DNA from: Rhodococcus sp. HM1
GTDB taxonomy: Bacteria; Actinomycetota; Actinomycetes; Mycobacteriales; Mycobacteriaceae
NCBI RefSeq assembly: GCF_023218075.1
Contig: NZ_JALPTB010000064.1
Location: forward strand, 1-38,196
Direction: 5' to 3'
Length of the DNA stretch: 38,196 nucleotides
The translations under genes were made by a program, and so were the position numbers. Below are positions 1 to 8,190 of this stretch, one piece after another. Numbering within the stretch: the first letter of the stretch is position 1; every line of letters starts with the position of its first letter. The notes beneath the pieces are model-generated. The model searched no databases. It saw only the letters and a program-made list of their open reading frames with translations, and had not been told where the DNA came from.

Positions 1-2
1 GT

Positions 3-797
3 TCCGTCTCGTGGAAGGTCTACGCCGACCCGTCTTCCCGCGTCGCCGGCATGGCGGGCCTCCTGCTGCAGGCGCTCAACCCCGGCATGATGCGGCTGTT
101 CGAGCACGCGTCGGCCGCGTACGCCGATCCGAAGGGCCGAGACGAACGCACCGGCCGCTATCTCGACACGGTCATGTTCGGCGACAAGGCCCACGCGGAT
201 GCCGCCGCCGCGTCGGTGCGACGCATGCACGCGCACGCGGTCTGGGACGACCCGCACACCGGCACCACGTTGCGCGCCGACGAGCCCGCGTGGATCGACT
301 GGACCCACAACGCCCTCGCGTTCGCGCTGCTGCGCGGTGCGGAGGCCTTCGGCCTCGAGTTGACCCCGGCCGAGCAGGACGCGTTCGTCGTCGAGCAGCA
401 CATCGCCGCGGAACTCGTCGGCGCAGACCCTGCCCGCCTGCCCGCGACCCGCGCCGACCTCGAGGCCTACGTCGACGAGCAGCGCCACTGGCTGTCACTG
501 TCCCTCGCGGCCGCCGAGGTGACGCACGCCCTCCGCAAGCCGAGCCTGCGTGGCAACCCGGTGAAGGTGTTCACCTTCGTCGTCGTGCAGGACGGCATGC
601 TGTCGATCCTGCCGGAGTGGGCGCGCCTGATGTACGGCATCGAGGGGCGCCCGATGAACCTGCGCGCCGCCGCGCGCACCACCAAGCGCCTGATCGGCAT
701 CGCCCGCAAGAACGAGTCGTACGACAAAATGGTCGCCGAGATCACCACCCGCATCGACGAGACGCCGTACCGCAAGGTGCGTGCGCGCAAGGCCTGA
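3..797 (+). CDS. MpaB/DUF2236-type oxygenase, 5' end missing
   Basis: The reading frame is already open at base 3 and continues to the TGA at 797, so the true start lies upstream of the window; the ATG at 51 is internal. The visible 264 residues are helical and Ala/Arg-rich. They match the oxygenase MpaB / DUF2236 family, whose members (latex-clearing protein relatives, fungal MpaB) are heme-dependent oxygenases or have unknown substrates. Supporting stretches are the opening SWKVYADPSSRVAG, the HAHAVWDD segment with candidate heme-region histidines, and the WIDWTHNALAFALLRG helix. It converges on the amino-acid ABC operon with a strong hairpin in between. The family call is fairly good; the substrate is unknown. 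Confidence 0.75.
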   Translation, partial: SVSWKVYADPSSRVAGMAGLLLQALNPGMMRLFEHASAAYADPKGRDERTGRYLDTVMFGDKAHADAAAASVRRMHAHAVWDDPHTGTTLRADEPAWIDWTHNALAFALLRGAEAFGLELTPAEQDAFVVEQHIAAELVGADPARLPATRADLEAYVDEQRHWLSLSLAAAEVTHALRKPSLRGNPVKVFTFVVVQDGMLSILPEWARLMYGIEGRPMNLRAAARTTKRLIGIARKNESYDKMVAEITTRIDETPYRKVRARKA

Positions 798-815
798 GCT
801 CCGCAGCCGCACAGC

Positions 816-846
816 ACGAAGGCCCCCGGGGGGTGGGGGCCTTCGT
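816..846. terminator. Bidirectional hairpin terminator between convergent genes
   Basis: A perfect 12-bp inverted repeat (816-827 with 835-846, ACGAAGGCCCCC / GGGGGCCTTCGT, 7-nt loop) lies in the 76-bp gap between the convergent oxygenase gene and the ABC ATPase gene. There is no clear U-tract, but GC-rich hairpins without one are common actinobacterial terminators. It can serve both strands. Confidence 0.6.
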
Positions 847-873
847 CGAGCTCGAACCGTGTACGGCCCGGGG

Positions 874-1635
874 TTACAACAGATTCGACAGGAACGTCTT
901 GGTGCGCTCGTGCTGCGGGTTGGCCAGCAGCGCACGCGGATCCCCGGCTTCGACGACGACCCCGCGGTCCATGAACACCAGCTGGTCGGCGACCTCCCGC
1001 GCGAAACCCATCTCGTGGGTGACCACGATCATGGTCATGCCGCCCTTGGCGAGGTCCTTCATCACCGACAGCACCTCCCCCACCAGTTCGGGGTCCAACG
1101 CCGAGGTCGGTTCGTCGAACAGCATCAGTTTCGGTTCCATCGCCAATGCCCGTGCGATCGCGACCCGCTGCTGCTGACCGCCGGACAACTGGGCTGGATA
1201 GGCGTCGGCCTTGTCGGCGAGACCGACACGGTCGAGCAGTTCGCGGGCCCGTTCGGTGGCTTCGCTGCGGCGCTTCTTCTTCACCAGGACCGGCGCCTCG
1301 ACGACGTTGGCCAGTGCGGTCCGGTGCGGGAACAGGTTGAAGTGCTGGAACACCATGCCGATGTCGCGGCGCTGCTTGGCCGCCTCCCGCGGGTGCAGCT
1401 CGTGCAGTTTGCCGCCGCGCTCGGCGTAGCCGACCAGGGTGCCGTCGACGTACAGGCGTCCGGCGTCGACCCGCTCGAGGTGGTTGATGCACCGCAGGAA
1501 CGTGGATTTCCCGGAACCCGACGGACCGATCAGACACGTCACGTTCCCGCGCTCGACCTGGAGCGAGATGCCCTTGAGCACCTGGACCGCGCCGAAGTTC
1601 TTGCAGACCCGATCGGCCTGGACCATGGGCGTCAC
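874..1635 (-). CDS. Polar amino-acid ABC transporter ATP-binding protein
   Basis: A 253-residue ATPase that energises uptake by the permease and lipoprotein encoded just upstream. All nucleotide-binding motifs are intact: Walker [10 protein letters not shown], signature [15 protein letters not shown], Walker [14 protein letters not shown] and the switch histidine in [14 protein letters not shown]. This is the GlnQ/HisP-like polar amino-acid family (PAAT), with normal length. The start overlaps the permease stop by 4 bp (1632-1635, ATGA), so translation is probably coupled. The substrate cannot be fixed from the ATPase; glutamate, glutamine or another polar amino acid is likely. The gene ends at a strong hairpin. 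Confidence 0.92.
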   Translation of the reverse strand: MTPMVQADRVCKNFGAVQVLKGISLQVERGNVTCLIGPSGSGKSTFLRCINHLERVDAGRLYVDGTLVGYAERGGKLHELHPREAAKQRRDIGMVFQHFNLFPHRTALANVVEAPVLVKKKRRSEATERARELLDRVGLADKADAYPAQLSGGQQQRVAIARALAMEPKLMLFDEPTSALDPELVGEVLSVMKDLAKGGMTMIVVTHEMGFAREVADQLVFMDRGVVVEAGDPRALLANPQHERTKTFLSNLL

Positions 1636-2612
1636 TGTGCGTCACCTCCGGGTGCGATGCCGCCGCCCCCGTGACCGGGCGGCAACGGTTTGCCCTGCGC
1701 GTCGGCGAGGGCCTGCAGCTGGCGGGCGGTGAGTCGGCGGCTCAGGCCCTTCGAGTAGTGCCGTTCGAGGAAGTACTGGCCGACCATGAGCACGCTGGTG
1801 ATCGCGAGGTACCAGGTGGCGGCGACGAGGAGCAGCGGGATGGGCTGGAAGTTGGCGCCCGAGATGTCGCGCGCCCGGCCGTAGAGCTCCAGCGTGTACG
1901 GCACGGCGGCGACCAGCGAGGTGGTCTTGAGCATGCTGATGAGCTCGTTGCCGGTGGGCGGAATGATTACCCGCATCGCCTGCGGCAGGATCGTGCGGCG
2001 CATGGTCTGGGACCACGACATGCCCAGGGCGGTCGATGCCTCGGTCTGGCCTTCCGGGACGGAACCGATTCCGGCGCGGATGATCTCGGCCATGTAGGCG
2101 GCCTCGTTCAGGCCGAGGCCGATGACCGCGAACAGGAACGCGGCGTTGATGCCCTGCAGGTCGATGTGCACGAACTGGTGCACGAACGGGATGCCCAGGT
2201 CGAGCTGCTTGTAGATGGCCGGGAACAGGCCCCAGAACACCAACTGCACGTACACCGGGGTGCCGCGGAAGATCCACAGGTACACCCAGGAGACGGTCCG
2301 CAGCACCGGGTTCGGGGACAGTCGCATGACGGCGAGCACGATCCCGAGCAGAACCGCGAGGATCATCGCGAGCACGGTGAGCTGAATCGTCTTCCACGCC
2401 GCCGCGGTGATCCGCCGATCGAACAGATACTGCGCGTAGATGTCCCAGCGGTACGCCTCGTTGGTCGCCGCGCCCCACAGGAACAGCGCCACGAGTACGG
2501 CGACGACGACACCTGCGATCCACCGTCCGGGCCGGCGCAGCGGCACCGCCTCGATCGGCGCCGGTTCGGTCCCGGCCTGCGGGCCGCTCACGGAGCTCGC
2601 CTGCTCGCTCAT
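1632..2612 (-). CDS. Polar amino-acid ABC transporter permease
   Basis: A 326-residue inner-membrane permease of the His/Glu/Gln/Arg/opine (PAAT) family. A hydrophilic N-terminal tail of about 30 residues precedes the first membrane helix ([17 protein letters not shown]). The conserved membrane domain then starts near [19 protein letters not shown] and includes the EAA loop region [20 protein letters not shown] and the [18 protein letters not shown] segment that contacts the ATPase. It lies 13 bp after the binding-protein gene and overlaps the ATPase gene by 4 bp. This single permease gene probably forms a homodimer, as no second permease gene is present. The Gly/Pro-rich C-terminal tail is longer than usual. 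Confidence 0.92.
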   Translation of the reverse strand: MSEQASSVSGPQAGTEPAPIEAVPLRRPGRWIAGVVVAVLVALFLWGAATNEAYRWDIYAQYLFDRRITAAAWKTIQLTVLAMILAVLLGIVLAVMRLSPNPVLRTVSWVYLWIFRGTPVYVQLVFWGLFPAIYKQLDLGIPFVHQFVHIDLQGINAAFLFAVIGLGLNEAAYMAEIIRAGIGSVPEGQTEASTALGMSWSQTMRRTILPQAMRVIIPPTGNELISMLKTTSLVAAVPYTLELYGRARDISGANFQPIPLLLVAATWYLAITSVLMVGQYFLERHYSKGLSRRLTARQLQALADAQGKPLPPGHGGGGIAPGGDAQ

Positions 2613-2625
2613 CGGACCCCTTCCG

Positions 2626-3552
2626 TCAGCTCGGCGCAGCGTTGATCTGCGCGGTGTCGATCATTCCGTCTTCCATGCCCCACCGCTCCGCGATCTGCGC
2701 GTACACACCGGAGTCGATCAGTTCCTGCACGGCCTGCTGCAGGACCGGCCCCAGCGGGGAGTCCTTGGCGACGACGAACCCGTACGGGGCGGCGTCGAAC
2801 ACTTCCCCGGCCGGTTCGAGCCGGCCCTCGCTGCGTTCGATCGCGTACGCGGTGACGGGCGAGTCCGCGGACAGTGCGTCGACGCGGCCGAGGATCAGTG
2901 CGTTGGTGGCCTCGTCCTGGCTGTCGTACTTGACCTTGTCGATGGGGGGTTTGCCCGCGGCGACGCACGCCTCGCTCTTGGCCGGTATCTCGTCGATGTC
3001 CTCGGTGGTGGTGGTCTGCACCGCGACGCGCAGGCCGCACGCGTTGTTCGGGTCCACGTCGTCGCCGACGCGCTGCGCCCACTGCACGCCGGCGCTGAAG
3101 TAGGTGACGAAGTCGACGGACTTCTCGCGTTCCTTGGTGTCGGTGAACGACGACGACCCCATGTCGAACGTGCCGGACTGCACCGCCGGGATGATCCGGT
3201 CGAAGTCCGACTCGCTGATGTTCATCGTCACGCCGAGGACGTCCCCGATCGCGTTGAGCAGTTCCACCGCGTACCCGACGATGTTGCCGTCGTCGTCCTT
3301 GAACTCGTTGGGGGCGTACGGCGGGTTCGATCCGACCTTGATCTGTCCTGCGGCCGCGATCGACTCGGGCAGCTGTGCCGCGATCTCGTCGACCTTCTCG
3401 GCGCGGATCGGGTCACCGGGCGGCACCGTCGCTTCGGTGTTGCTCACGCATCCGGTCGCGACCGCGAGCACCATCGCGAGCGCGAGAATCCACGCCGGGG
3501 CACGTCGCCGACGTCGGCGGGCGGCAGGTTCCGATCCGGCGGGTTCGTCCAC
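2626..3552 (-). CDS. Polar amino-acid ABC transporter substrate-binding lipoprotein
   Basis: A 308-residue binding protein of the SBP_bac_3 type. It has an Arg-rich N-terminus (RRRRRRAP), a hydrophobic core (WILALAMVLAVATGC) and a cysteine for lipid anchoring; the lipobox is slightly weak, with Ala at -3. The mature part has the family hallmarks KVGSNPPYAPNEF, GYAVELLNAIGDVLGV and FDMGSSSFTDTKEREKSVDF, which hold the bound amino acid. I chose the GTG at 3552: a TACTGT -10 box lies 6 nt upstream, and this start gives a normal signal peptide. An in-frame GTG at 3633 overlaps the dehydrogenase stop (GTGA) but would add 27 residues before the signal. It is first gene of the importer operon. Confidence 0.88.
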   Translation of the reverse strand: MDEPAGSEPAARRRRRRAPAWILALAMVLAVATGCVSNTEATVPPGDPIRAEKVDEIAAQLPESIAAAGQIKVGSNPPYAPNEFKDDDGNIVGYAVELLNAIGDVLGVTMNISESDFDRIIPAVQSGTFDMGSSSFTDTKEREKSVDFVTYFSAGVQWAQRVGDDVDPNNACGLRVAVQTTTTEDIDEIPAKSEACVAAGKPPIDKVKYDSQDEATNALILGRVDALSADSPVTAYAIERSEGRLEPAGEVFDAAPYGFVVAKDSPLGPVLQQAVQELIDSGVYAQIAERWGMEDGMIDTAQINAAPS

Positions 3553-3558
3553 AATCGA

Positions 3559-3564
3559 ACAGTA
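3559..3564 (-). promoter_or_regulatory. -10 box for a leaderless importer transcript
   Basis: TACTGT on the minus strand, 6 nt before the GTG start of the binding protein. A TAnnnT box at this spacing puts the transcription start on the start codon itself, a common actinobacterial leaderless arrangement. No Shine-Dalgarno sequence is visible, which fits. Confidence 0.5.
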
Positions 3565-3629
3565 ACCGGACGGTGGCCGGGTGTCCCGGAATGCGCGCCC
3601 CGACATGCACCTCGCCGCCCGTGTGCCCC

Positions 3630-4760
3630 TCACCGCAGGCGGGTGCGGGCGAGCACGATCTCGGTGAACTCCGCGGTCGAGGCCTGCCCGCCCAGATCGG
3701 CGGTCGCGACACCGGAGGCGATGGTCTCCTCGACGGCGTGCTCGATGCGGTGCGCCGCGCGCTGCAGATACGGGAGGTCACCGGTGGTGGCGATGCGATC
3801 GAGCAGCATCGCCGCCGATAGGAACAGGGCCGTCGGGTTGGCGCGGTTGCGGCCCGCGATGTCGGGGGCGGCGCCGTGCGCGGCCTGCGCCATCGCCTTC
3901 GTCGCGGACGCGTTGATCGACCCGGCGGTGCCGAGCGAGCCGGCGAGTTCCCCGGCGAGGTCGGAGAGGATGTCACCGAACATGTTCTCGGTGACGACGA
4001 CGTCGTAGTCGCCGCCGTGCCGCACCAGGTGCGCGGCCATGGCGTCGACGTGCTCGTCGTCGACCGCGATGCCGTGATACTGCGCGCCGACGTCGCGGCA
4101 CACGTCGCGGAACAGCCCGGTGGTCATGGAGAGCACGTTCGCCTTGTGCACGATCGTCACGCGCCGGCGGCGGCGCGCGGCGAGCCCGAACGCGATGTGC
4201 GCGATCCGTTCGCACGCGGCGCGGGTGAACACCCCGACGGCCAGCGCGACGTCGGGGGTCGGCATGAACTCGCCCGAGCCGACCGCCATGTTCCGGTCGG
4301 CGTACAGGCCCTCGGTGTTCTCGCGCACGATGACCAGGTCCATGTTCGGTACGACCGCGCGCACACCGGGCAGCGCCTTCGCAGGCCGGATGTTCGCGTA
4401 CAGGTCGAACTGTTTGCGGATGCGGCCGCCGGGGGTGAGTTCGCTGCGGAACGGTTCGGGATAGGACGCGTTGTCGTGCGGGCCGAGGATCCACGCGTCG
4501 AGATCGGCGAGCGCGTCGAGCGTGGACTGCGGGAGCGGGGTGCCGTGGGTGGCGATCGCGTCCGCGCCGATGGGCAGTGGCACCCAGTCGATCGCCGGTC
4601 CACCGGCCGCGGCGACCGCAGCGTCGACAACCCGCCGGGTGGCGGGCACGATCTCGTGGCCGATGCCGTCACCGACGAGCAGGCCGATGCGGTGGCCGGA
4701 GGAGGTGGACGGGTCGGTCGTTGCGGTGGAGTCGGTCACCGCGTAATGATTGCGCACCAT
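3630..4760 (-). CDS. Isocitrate/isopropylmalate-type dehydrogenase
   Basis: A 376-residue NAD(P)-dependent beta-decarboxylating dehydrogenase. Family motifs are clear: GLLVGDGIGHEIVPATRRVV at the N-terminus, VRENTEGLYADRN (substrate loop), VTIVHKANVLSMT (catalytic Lys region), VVTENMFGDILSDL (metal aspartates) and HGAAPDIAGRNRANPTA (NAD-binding loop). RENTEG in place of the classical LeuB pattern suggests a relative acting on tartrate, isocitrate, homoisocitrate or a similar 2-hydroxy acid, so I give no symbol. Two starts are possible: ATG at 4760, whose codon overlaps the start of the divergent gene, or GTG at 4739 (369 residues). Neither has a good ribosome site. It lies directly upstream of the amino-acid importer and may be co-transcribed. 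Confidence 0.82.
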   Translation of the reverse strand: MVRNHYAVTDSTATTDPSTSSGHRIGLLVGDGIGHEIVPATRRVVDAAVAAAGGPAIDWVPLPIGADAIATHGTPLPQSTLDALADLDAWILGPHDNASYPEPFRSELTPGGRIRKQFDLYANIRPAKALPGVRAVVPNMDLVIVRENTEGLYADRNMAVGSGEFMPTPDVALAVGVFTRAACERIAHIAFGLAARRRRRVTIVHKANVLSMTTGLFRDVCRDVGAQYHGIAVDDEHVDAMAAHLVRHGGDYDVVVTENMFGDILSDLAGELAGSLGTAGSINASATKAMAQAAHGAAPDIAGRNRANPTALFLSAAMLLDRIATTGDLPYLQRAAHRIEHAVEETIASGVATADLGGQASTAEFTEIVLARTRLR

Positions 4761-5277
4761 GGTGCAGTCCGTGGAACTGCTGCTCGACGATCGGCTCGAC
4801 GATGCGGTGCGGGCCGAGTGGGATCGGCTGCTCGGCGCCGGGATCAGCAGTGCCGCGCGCGTGCGCACCGAGACCAACCGGCCGCACATCACGCTCGCGG
4901 TCGCGGCGTCGATCCCGCCCGGGATCGAGGGGCAGATGCGGGAACGGATCGACGGGTCGCCGATCGAGTTGCGGCTCGGCGGGATCGTGGTCTTCGGTGA
5001 CCGGCACGCGACGCTGGCGCGGCTGGTGGTGCCGACGGTCGAACTGCTCACCCTGCACCGCGAGGTGTTCGCGCTGCTCGAGCAGTGCCCGGGGATCCCG
5101 CCGCACATCCGGCCCGGCGAGTGGACGCCGCACGTGACGCTGGCGCGGCGGGTGCCGGCCGGCCGGATCGGCGCGGCGATCGTCGCGACGCATGCGGCGA
5201 GAAACGAACTGGACGGGACGTCGGCGGGGATCCGGCGGTGGGACGGTCAGGCCAAGCGCGAGTGGCGCGTGGTGTGA
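4759..5277 (+). CDS. 2'-5' RNA ligase family (2H phosphoesterase) protein
   Basis: A 172-residue protein with the paired HxT motifs that define the 2H phosphoesterase fold: PHITLA near residue 44 and PHVTLA near residue 122. Their two His-x-Thr units form the catalytic pocket. Bacterial members (ThpR-like) act on 2',3'-cyclic phosphate or 2'-5' linked RNA ends, but the physiological substrate is usually unknown. The ATG at 4759 overlaps the start codon of the divergent dehydrogenase gene by two bases (CCATGG); a TTG at 4750 is an alternative. Neither has an obvious ribosome site. It is a single-gene unit followed by the convergent 38-residue ORF. Confidence 0.82.
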   Translation: MVQSVELLLDDRLDDAVRAEWDRLLGAGISSAARVRTETNRPHITLAVAASIPPGIEGQMRERIDGSPIELRLGGIVVFGDRHATLARLVVPTVELLTLHREVFALLEQCPGIPPHIRPGEWTPHVTLARRVPAGRIGAAIVATHAARNELDGTSAGIRRWDGQAKREWRVV

Positions 5278-5289
5278 CCGTGCCATGGC

Positions 5290-5406
5290 TCAGAACCGGT
5301 AGTCGCCGAATTGGGTTGTCTCCCTGTGGGTATCGGGAGTCAGATCGGCCAGGGACAGCGCCGTCAGGACGACGAGGACGAGGGCGAAGACTAACAGGGC
5401 GGTCAT
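5290..5406 (-). CDS. 38-residue single-helix membrane peptide
   Basis: A short ORF read on the minus strand. ATG at 5404-5406 is followed by a single hydrophobic helix (TALLVFALVLVVLTALSLAD) and a polar tail ending in GDYRF before TGA. The composition is protein-like: one clean transmembrane segment followed by a charged/polar C-terminal tail. It fills the gap between the 2H phosphoesterase and the GlxA-type regulator and is divergent from the regulator, so both may share the operator region 5437-5499. The ribosome site is weak (GGAT 5-8 nt upstream). The function is unknown and conservation was not tested. Confidence 0.5.
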   Translation of the reverse strand: MTALLVFALVLVVLTALSLADLTPDTHRETTQFGDYRF

Positions 5407-5436
5407 GCGATCCAGCGTGCGCCGCACCGCCTTTCA

Positions 5437-5499
5437 CCGACAGTGGCAGATATGACAGTTATGCTCGTTTTTCTGCCAATCCGGTGGCACACTGGCAGA
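5437..5499 (+). promoter_or_regulatory. Promoter with three TGGCAGA operator half-sites
   Basis: TGGCAGA occurs at 5444-5450 and 5493-5499, and inverted (TCTGCCA) at 5472-5478; the last two form a perfect 7-bp inverted repeat. They overlay a plausible sigma-70 promoter: CCGACA 5437-5442, a 17-bp spacer, and TATGCT 5460-5465. The final half-site touches the ATG of the GlxA-type regulator. Arrangement over the promoter suggests autoregulation by the AraC domain of that protein. The binding factor is inferred. Confidence 0.5.
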
Positions 5500-5500
5500 C

Positions 5501-6511
5501 ATGTTGAAGACCGTGGTGGTGCCGCTGCTCCCCCGTATCGAGGCGTTCGAACTCGGCGTCGCGTGCGAGGTGTTCGGATTCGACCGGTCGGACGACGGCC
5601 TGCCCACCTACGATTTCACGCTGATCCGGGGCACACCGCTGCCGGTCACCACGCGGTTCGGCTACACCATCGACGTCCCGTACGACCTGGACCTCCTCGA
5701 CTCCGCGGACCTGATCATCGTGCCCGCCGGCGGCACCGGCGTGGCGACGCCGCAGGACCAGAGCTACGTGTGCGGCCCCGACGACGACACCTGCGACCTG
5801 GAACCGCTGTTCGAGAAGTTGCGGGCCGCGGTCGAGCGCGGCGCACGCGTGGCCAGCATGTGCACCGGCGCCTTCACCCTGGCCGCCGCCGGTCTGCTCG
5901 ACGGACGGCCCTGCACCACGCACTGGAAGCACGCCGCGCGGCTGGCCGAGATGTATCCGGCGGCGAAGGTCGATCCCGACGTGCTCTACGTCGACGACGG
6001 CGCGGTGCTCACCAGCGCCGGTACCGCCGCCGGGATCGACCTGTGCCTGCACATCGTCCGCAGCGAACAGGGCGCCCACGTCGCGAACACGATCGCGCGG
6101 CGCATGGTGGTGCCGCCGCACCGCGACGGCGGGCAGGCCCAGTACGTCGCGATGCCGTTGCCCGAATGCAAGTCCGAAACCCTTGCCCCGCTTCTCGATT
6201 GGATGACCGAGAATCTGGACCGGGAGTTGCCGGTCGCGGTCCTCGCGGAGAAGGCCCACATGTCGGCGCGCACGTTCGCCCGCCGGTTCACCGCCGAGAC
6301 CGGCACCACCCCGGCGCGGTGGCTGCGCGACCAGCGGGTGCACGCCGCCCAGCAACTGCTCGAGAACACCGACCTGCCGGTCGACGTGATCGCCGACCGC
6401 GTCGGATTCGGCACCGCCGCGGTGCTGCGGCAGCATTTCCTGCGGGCACGGCACACCACCCCGCAGGCCTACCGGCGCACGTTCCGGACGGAACCGGTGC
6501 CGGTCTCCTGA
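5501..6511 (+). CDS. GlxA-type AraC-family transcriptional regulator with DJ-1/PfpI domain
   Basis: A 336-residue transcription factor. The N-terminal half is a DJ-1/PfpI-like domain (residues 1-190), with the cysteine elbow ASMCTGAFTLAAAGLLDG and the following TTHWKHA that mark GlxA-type regulators; here it probably senses a ligand rather than acting as an enzyme. The C-terminal part (about 225-325) is an AraC-type double helix-turn-helix: VLAEKAHMSARTFARRF followed by DVIADRVGFGTAAVLRQHF. The ATG at 5501 has no strong ribosome site. Repeated TGGCAGA boxes cover its own promoter, so autoregulation is likely. The target genes are unknown; the neighbours give no clear metabolic context. Confidence 0.88.
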   Translation: MLKTVVVPLLPRIEAFELGVACEVFGFDRSDDGLPTYDFTLIRGTPLPVTTRFGYTIDVPYDLDLLDSADLIIVPAGGTGVATPQDQSYVCGPDDDTCDLEPLFEKLRAAVERGARVASMCTGAFTLAAAGLLDGRPCTTHWKHAARLAEMYPAAKVDPDVLYVDDGAVLTSAGTAAGIDLCLHIVRSEQGAHVANTIARRMVVPPHRDGGQAQYVAMPLPECKSETLAPLLDWMTENLDRELPVAVLAEKAHMSARTFARRFTAETGTTPARWLRDQRVHAAQQLLENTDLPVDVIADRVGFGTAAVLRQHFLRARHTTPQAYRRTFRTEPVPVS

Positions 6512-6590
6512 ACGGCGCCGGACGGCATCGGGAAGAATCGAGCGTGCCCGGGTGTTGAAGCGGCCGGAGCATCCGATCGAAAGGAACACC

Positions 6591-6959
6591 GTGGCTACCC
6601 AGTCCCTCACGCAGCAGAACTTCGACGAGATCGTCGGCGGCGACGGCGTCGTCCTCGTCGACTTCTGGGCCTCATGGTGCGGTCCGTGCCGGCAGTTCGC
6701 GCCGACGTTCGAGGCATCGTCCGAGAAGCACCCCGACGTCGTGCACGCGAAGGTCGACACCGAGGCCGAGCAGATGATCGCCGCGCAGTGGGACATCCGC
6801 TCGATCCCGACGATCATGGCGTTCCGCGACGGTGTGCGCGTCTTCAGCCAGGCCGGGGCCCTGCCTCCGGCCATGCTCGAGGAGCTGGTGACCCAGGTCA
6901 AGGCCCTCGACATGGACGAGGTGCGCCGGCAGATCAAGGCGCAGACCCCCGAGGCCTGA
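6591..6959 (+). CDS. Thioredoxin
   Basis: A 122-residue thioredoxin with the canonical active site WCGPC (Cys30, Cys33) in VDFWASWCGPCRQF and the cis-proline loop RSIPTIMAFRDG. It reduces protein disulfides in the cytoplasm with electrons from thioredoxin reductase, which is not in the window. The GTG at 6591 is chosen because GAAAGGA lies 6-12 nt upstream and it gives the normal family length; the reading frame opens earlier at 6552 but adds unconserved residues. The C-terminal extension of about 15 residues (MDEVRRQIKAQTPEA) is slightly longer than E. coli TrxA. It is a single-gene unit ending in a strong intrinsic terminator. Confidence 0.93.
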   Translation: MATQSLTQQNFDEIVGGDGVVLVDFWASWCGPCRQFAPTFEASSEKHPDVVHAKVDTEAEQMIAAQWDIRSIPTIMAFRDGVRVFSQAGALPPAMLEELVTQVKALDMDEVRRQIKAQTPEA

Positions 6960-6982
6960 CAGCAAGTTCGCCCAGACGAAAG

Positions 6983-7020
6983 GCAGCCGCGCGCGTCCTC
7001 ACGCGCGCGGCTGTCTTTTT
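6983..7020 (+). terminator. Rho-independent terminator after thioredoxin
   Basis: A perfect GC-rich stem (6983-6995 with 7002-7014, GCAGCCGCGCGCG / CGCGCGCGGCTGT, 6-nt loop) is followed by CTTTTT. This is the most classical terminator in the window. It ends the thioredoxin transcript and shields the convergent sigma-factor gene. Confidence 0.9.
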
Positions 7021-7044
7021 AGTCGGCGGGTCTTTCGCTTCCGG

Positions 7045-8190
7045 TTACGGGCGCAGCAGTTGCCGCACCCGCGCGGCCTCGCGGGTGAGGTGATCGCGCT
7101 CCGGCACACTGGGCGCGACCCGCGCGGCCTCGGCATACAGCTCGGCGGCGACGGCCAGGTCACCGGCGCGTTCGTGCAGGTACGCGGCCGCCGCGGTGTA
7201 CCGCGGAAGGCCGGGATCGACCTCGGCCAGCGCGGCCAGCCCCGCCTGCGGTCCGTCCGCCTCCCCCACCGCGACGGCCCGGTTGAGCCGCACGACGGGG
7301 CTGCCGGTGAGGCGCAGCAGCTCGTCGTACCACTCGACGATCTGCACCCAGTCCGTCTCGGCGGCGCTGCGGGCATCCGCGTGCAGGGCGGCGATCGCGG
7401 CCTGCGCCTGGTATTCGCCGAGACGGTCGCGGGCCAGCGCGCGCTGCAGGATCGTCACGCCCTCGGCGATCATCGCGGTGTCCCACAGCGAGCGATCCTG
7501 TTCGGCGAGCGGCACCAGGCGACCACCCGGACCGGTGCGCGACGCGCGACGCGCGTGGTGCAGCAGCATCAGCGCGAGCAGCCCCGCAACCTCGGGTTCG
7601 TCGGTGAGAGCGGCGAGTTGGCGGGTCAGCCGGATCGCTTCGGCCGCCAGGTCGACGTCGCCGCCGTAGCCCTCGTTGAAGACCAGGTAGAGCACCCGCA
7701 GCACGGTCGCGAGATCGCCCGGGCGGTCCAGCGGTAGTCCCGCGAGCTTCCGCTTGGCCCGGCTGATCCGTTGCGCCATCGTCGCCTCGGGAACGAGACA
7801 GGCCGCGGCGATCTGCCGGGTCGTCAGTCCCCCGACCGCGCGCAACGTCAGCGCGACCGCCGACGCGGGCGGCAGGGTGGGATGCGCGCACAGGAAGTAC
7901 AGGTGCAGCGTGTCGTCGGCGGCGGGGATGGGGCCGGGGGCCGGCTCGGCGTCCACGGCCACCTCCCTGCCCCGCCGCGACGATTCGGCGCGGGCCGCGT
8001 CGAGGAACTTGCGCCACGCGACGGCGACGAGCCAGCCCTTCGGGTCGCGCGGCGGGTCGTCGGGCCACGTTTCCAGCGCCCGGATCAGCGCTTCCTGCAC
8101 GGCGTCCTCGGCCGACGCGAAGTCCGCGCCGCGCCAGACGAGGATGCCGATCACCGCGGGCACCAGTTCCCGCAGCAGGGCCTCGTTCAC
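7045..8190 (-). CDS. ECF42-type RNA polymerase sigma factor with TPR-like C-terminal extension
   Basis: A 381-residue sigma-70 family protein. Region 2 (SAEDAVQEALIRALETWPDD, then GWLVAVAWRKFLDAARAE) and region 4 (LTTRQIAAACLVPEATMAQRISRAKRKLA) occupy the first 170 residues. The rest is an Ala/Leu-rich helical repeat domain with VLYLVFNEGYGG and VVRLNRAVAVGEADGP. This long TPR-like extension and the adjacent DGPF/YCII gene are hallmarks of ECF group 42, which works without a classical anti-sigma factor; the extension is thought to control activity. The GTG at 8190 overlaps the stop of the upstream YCII gene (GTGA), so the two are translationally coupled. The likely target promoter lies at 8645-8671. 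The inducing signal is unknown. Confidence 0.9.
   Translation of the reverse strand: MNEALLRELVPAVIGILVWRGADFASAEDAVQEALIRALETWPDDPPRDPKGWLVAVAWRKFLDAARAESSRRGREVAVDAEPAPGPIPAADDTLHLYFLCAHPTLPPASAVALTLRAVGGLTTRQIAAACLVPEATMAQRISRAKRKLAGLPLDRPGDLATVLRVLYLVFNEGYGGDVDLAAEAIRLTRQLAALTDEPEVAGLLALMLLHHARRASRTGPGGRLVPLAEQDRSLWDTAMIAEGVTILQRALARDRLGEYQAQAAIAALHADARSAAETDWVQIVEWYDELLRLTGSPVVRLNRAVAVGEADGPQAGLAALAEVDPGLPRYTAAAAYLHERAGDLAVAAELYAEAARVAPSVPERDHLTREAARVRQLLRP

Noticed and set aside
467-1645. Long minus-strand frame across the oxygenase gene end and the ABC ATPase
   Set aside because: It is out of frame with the ATPase and crosses the terminator; the product has no family features.
3633-3633. 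GTG at 3633 as the start of the amino-acid binding protein
   Set aside because: It overlaps the upstream stop attractively but gives a 27-residue unconserved prefix before the signal peptide. The GTG at 3552 has a -10 box at leaderless spacing.
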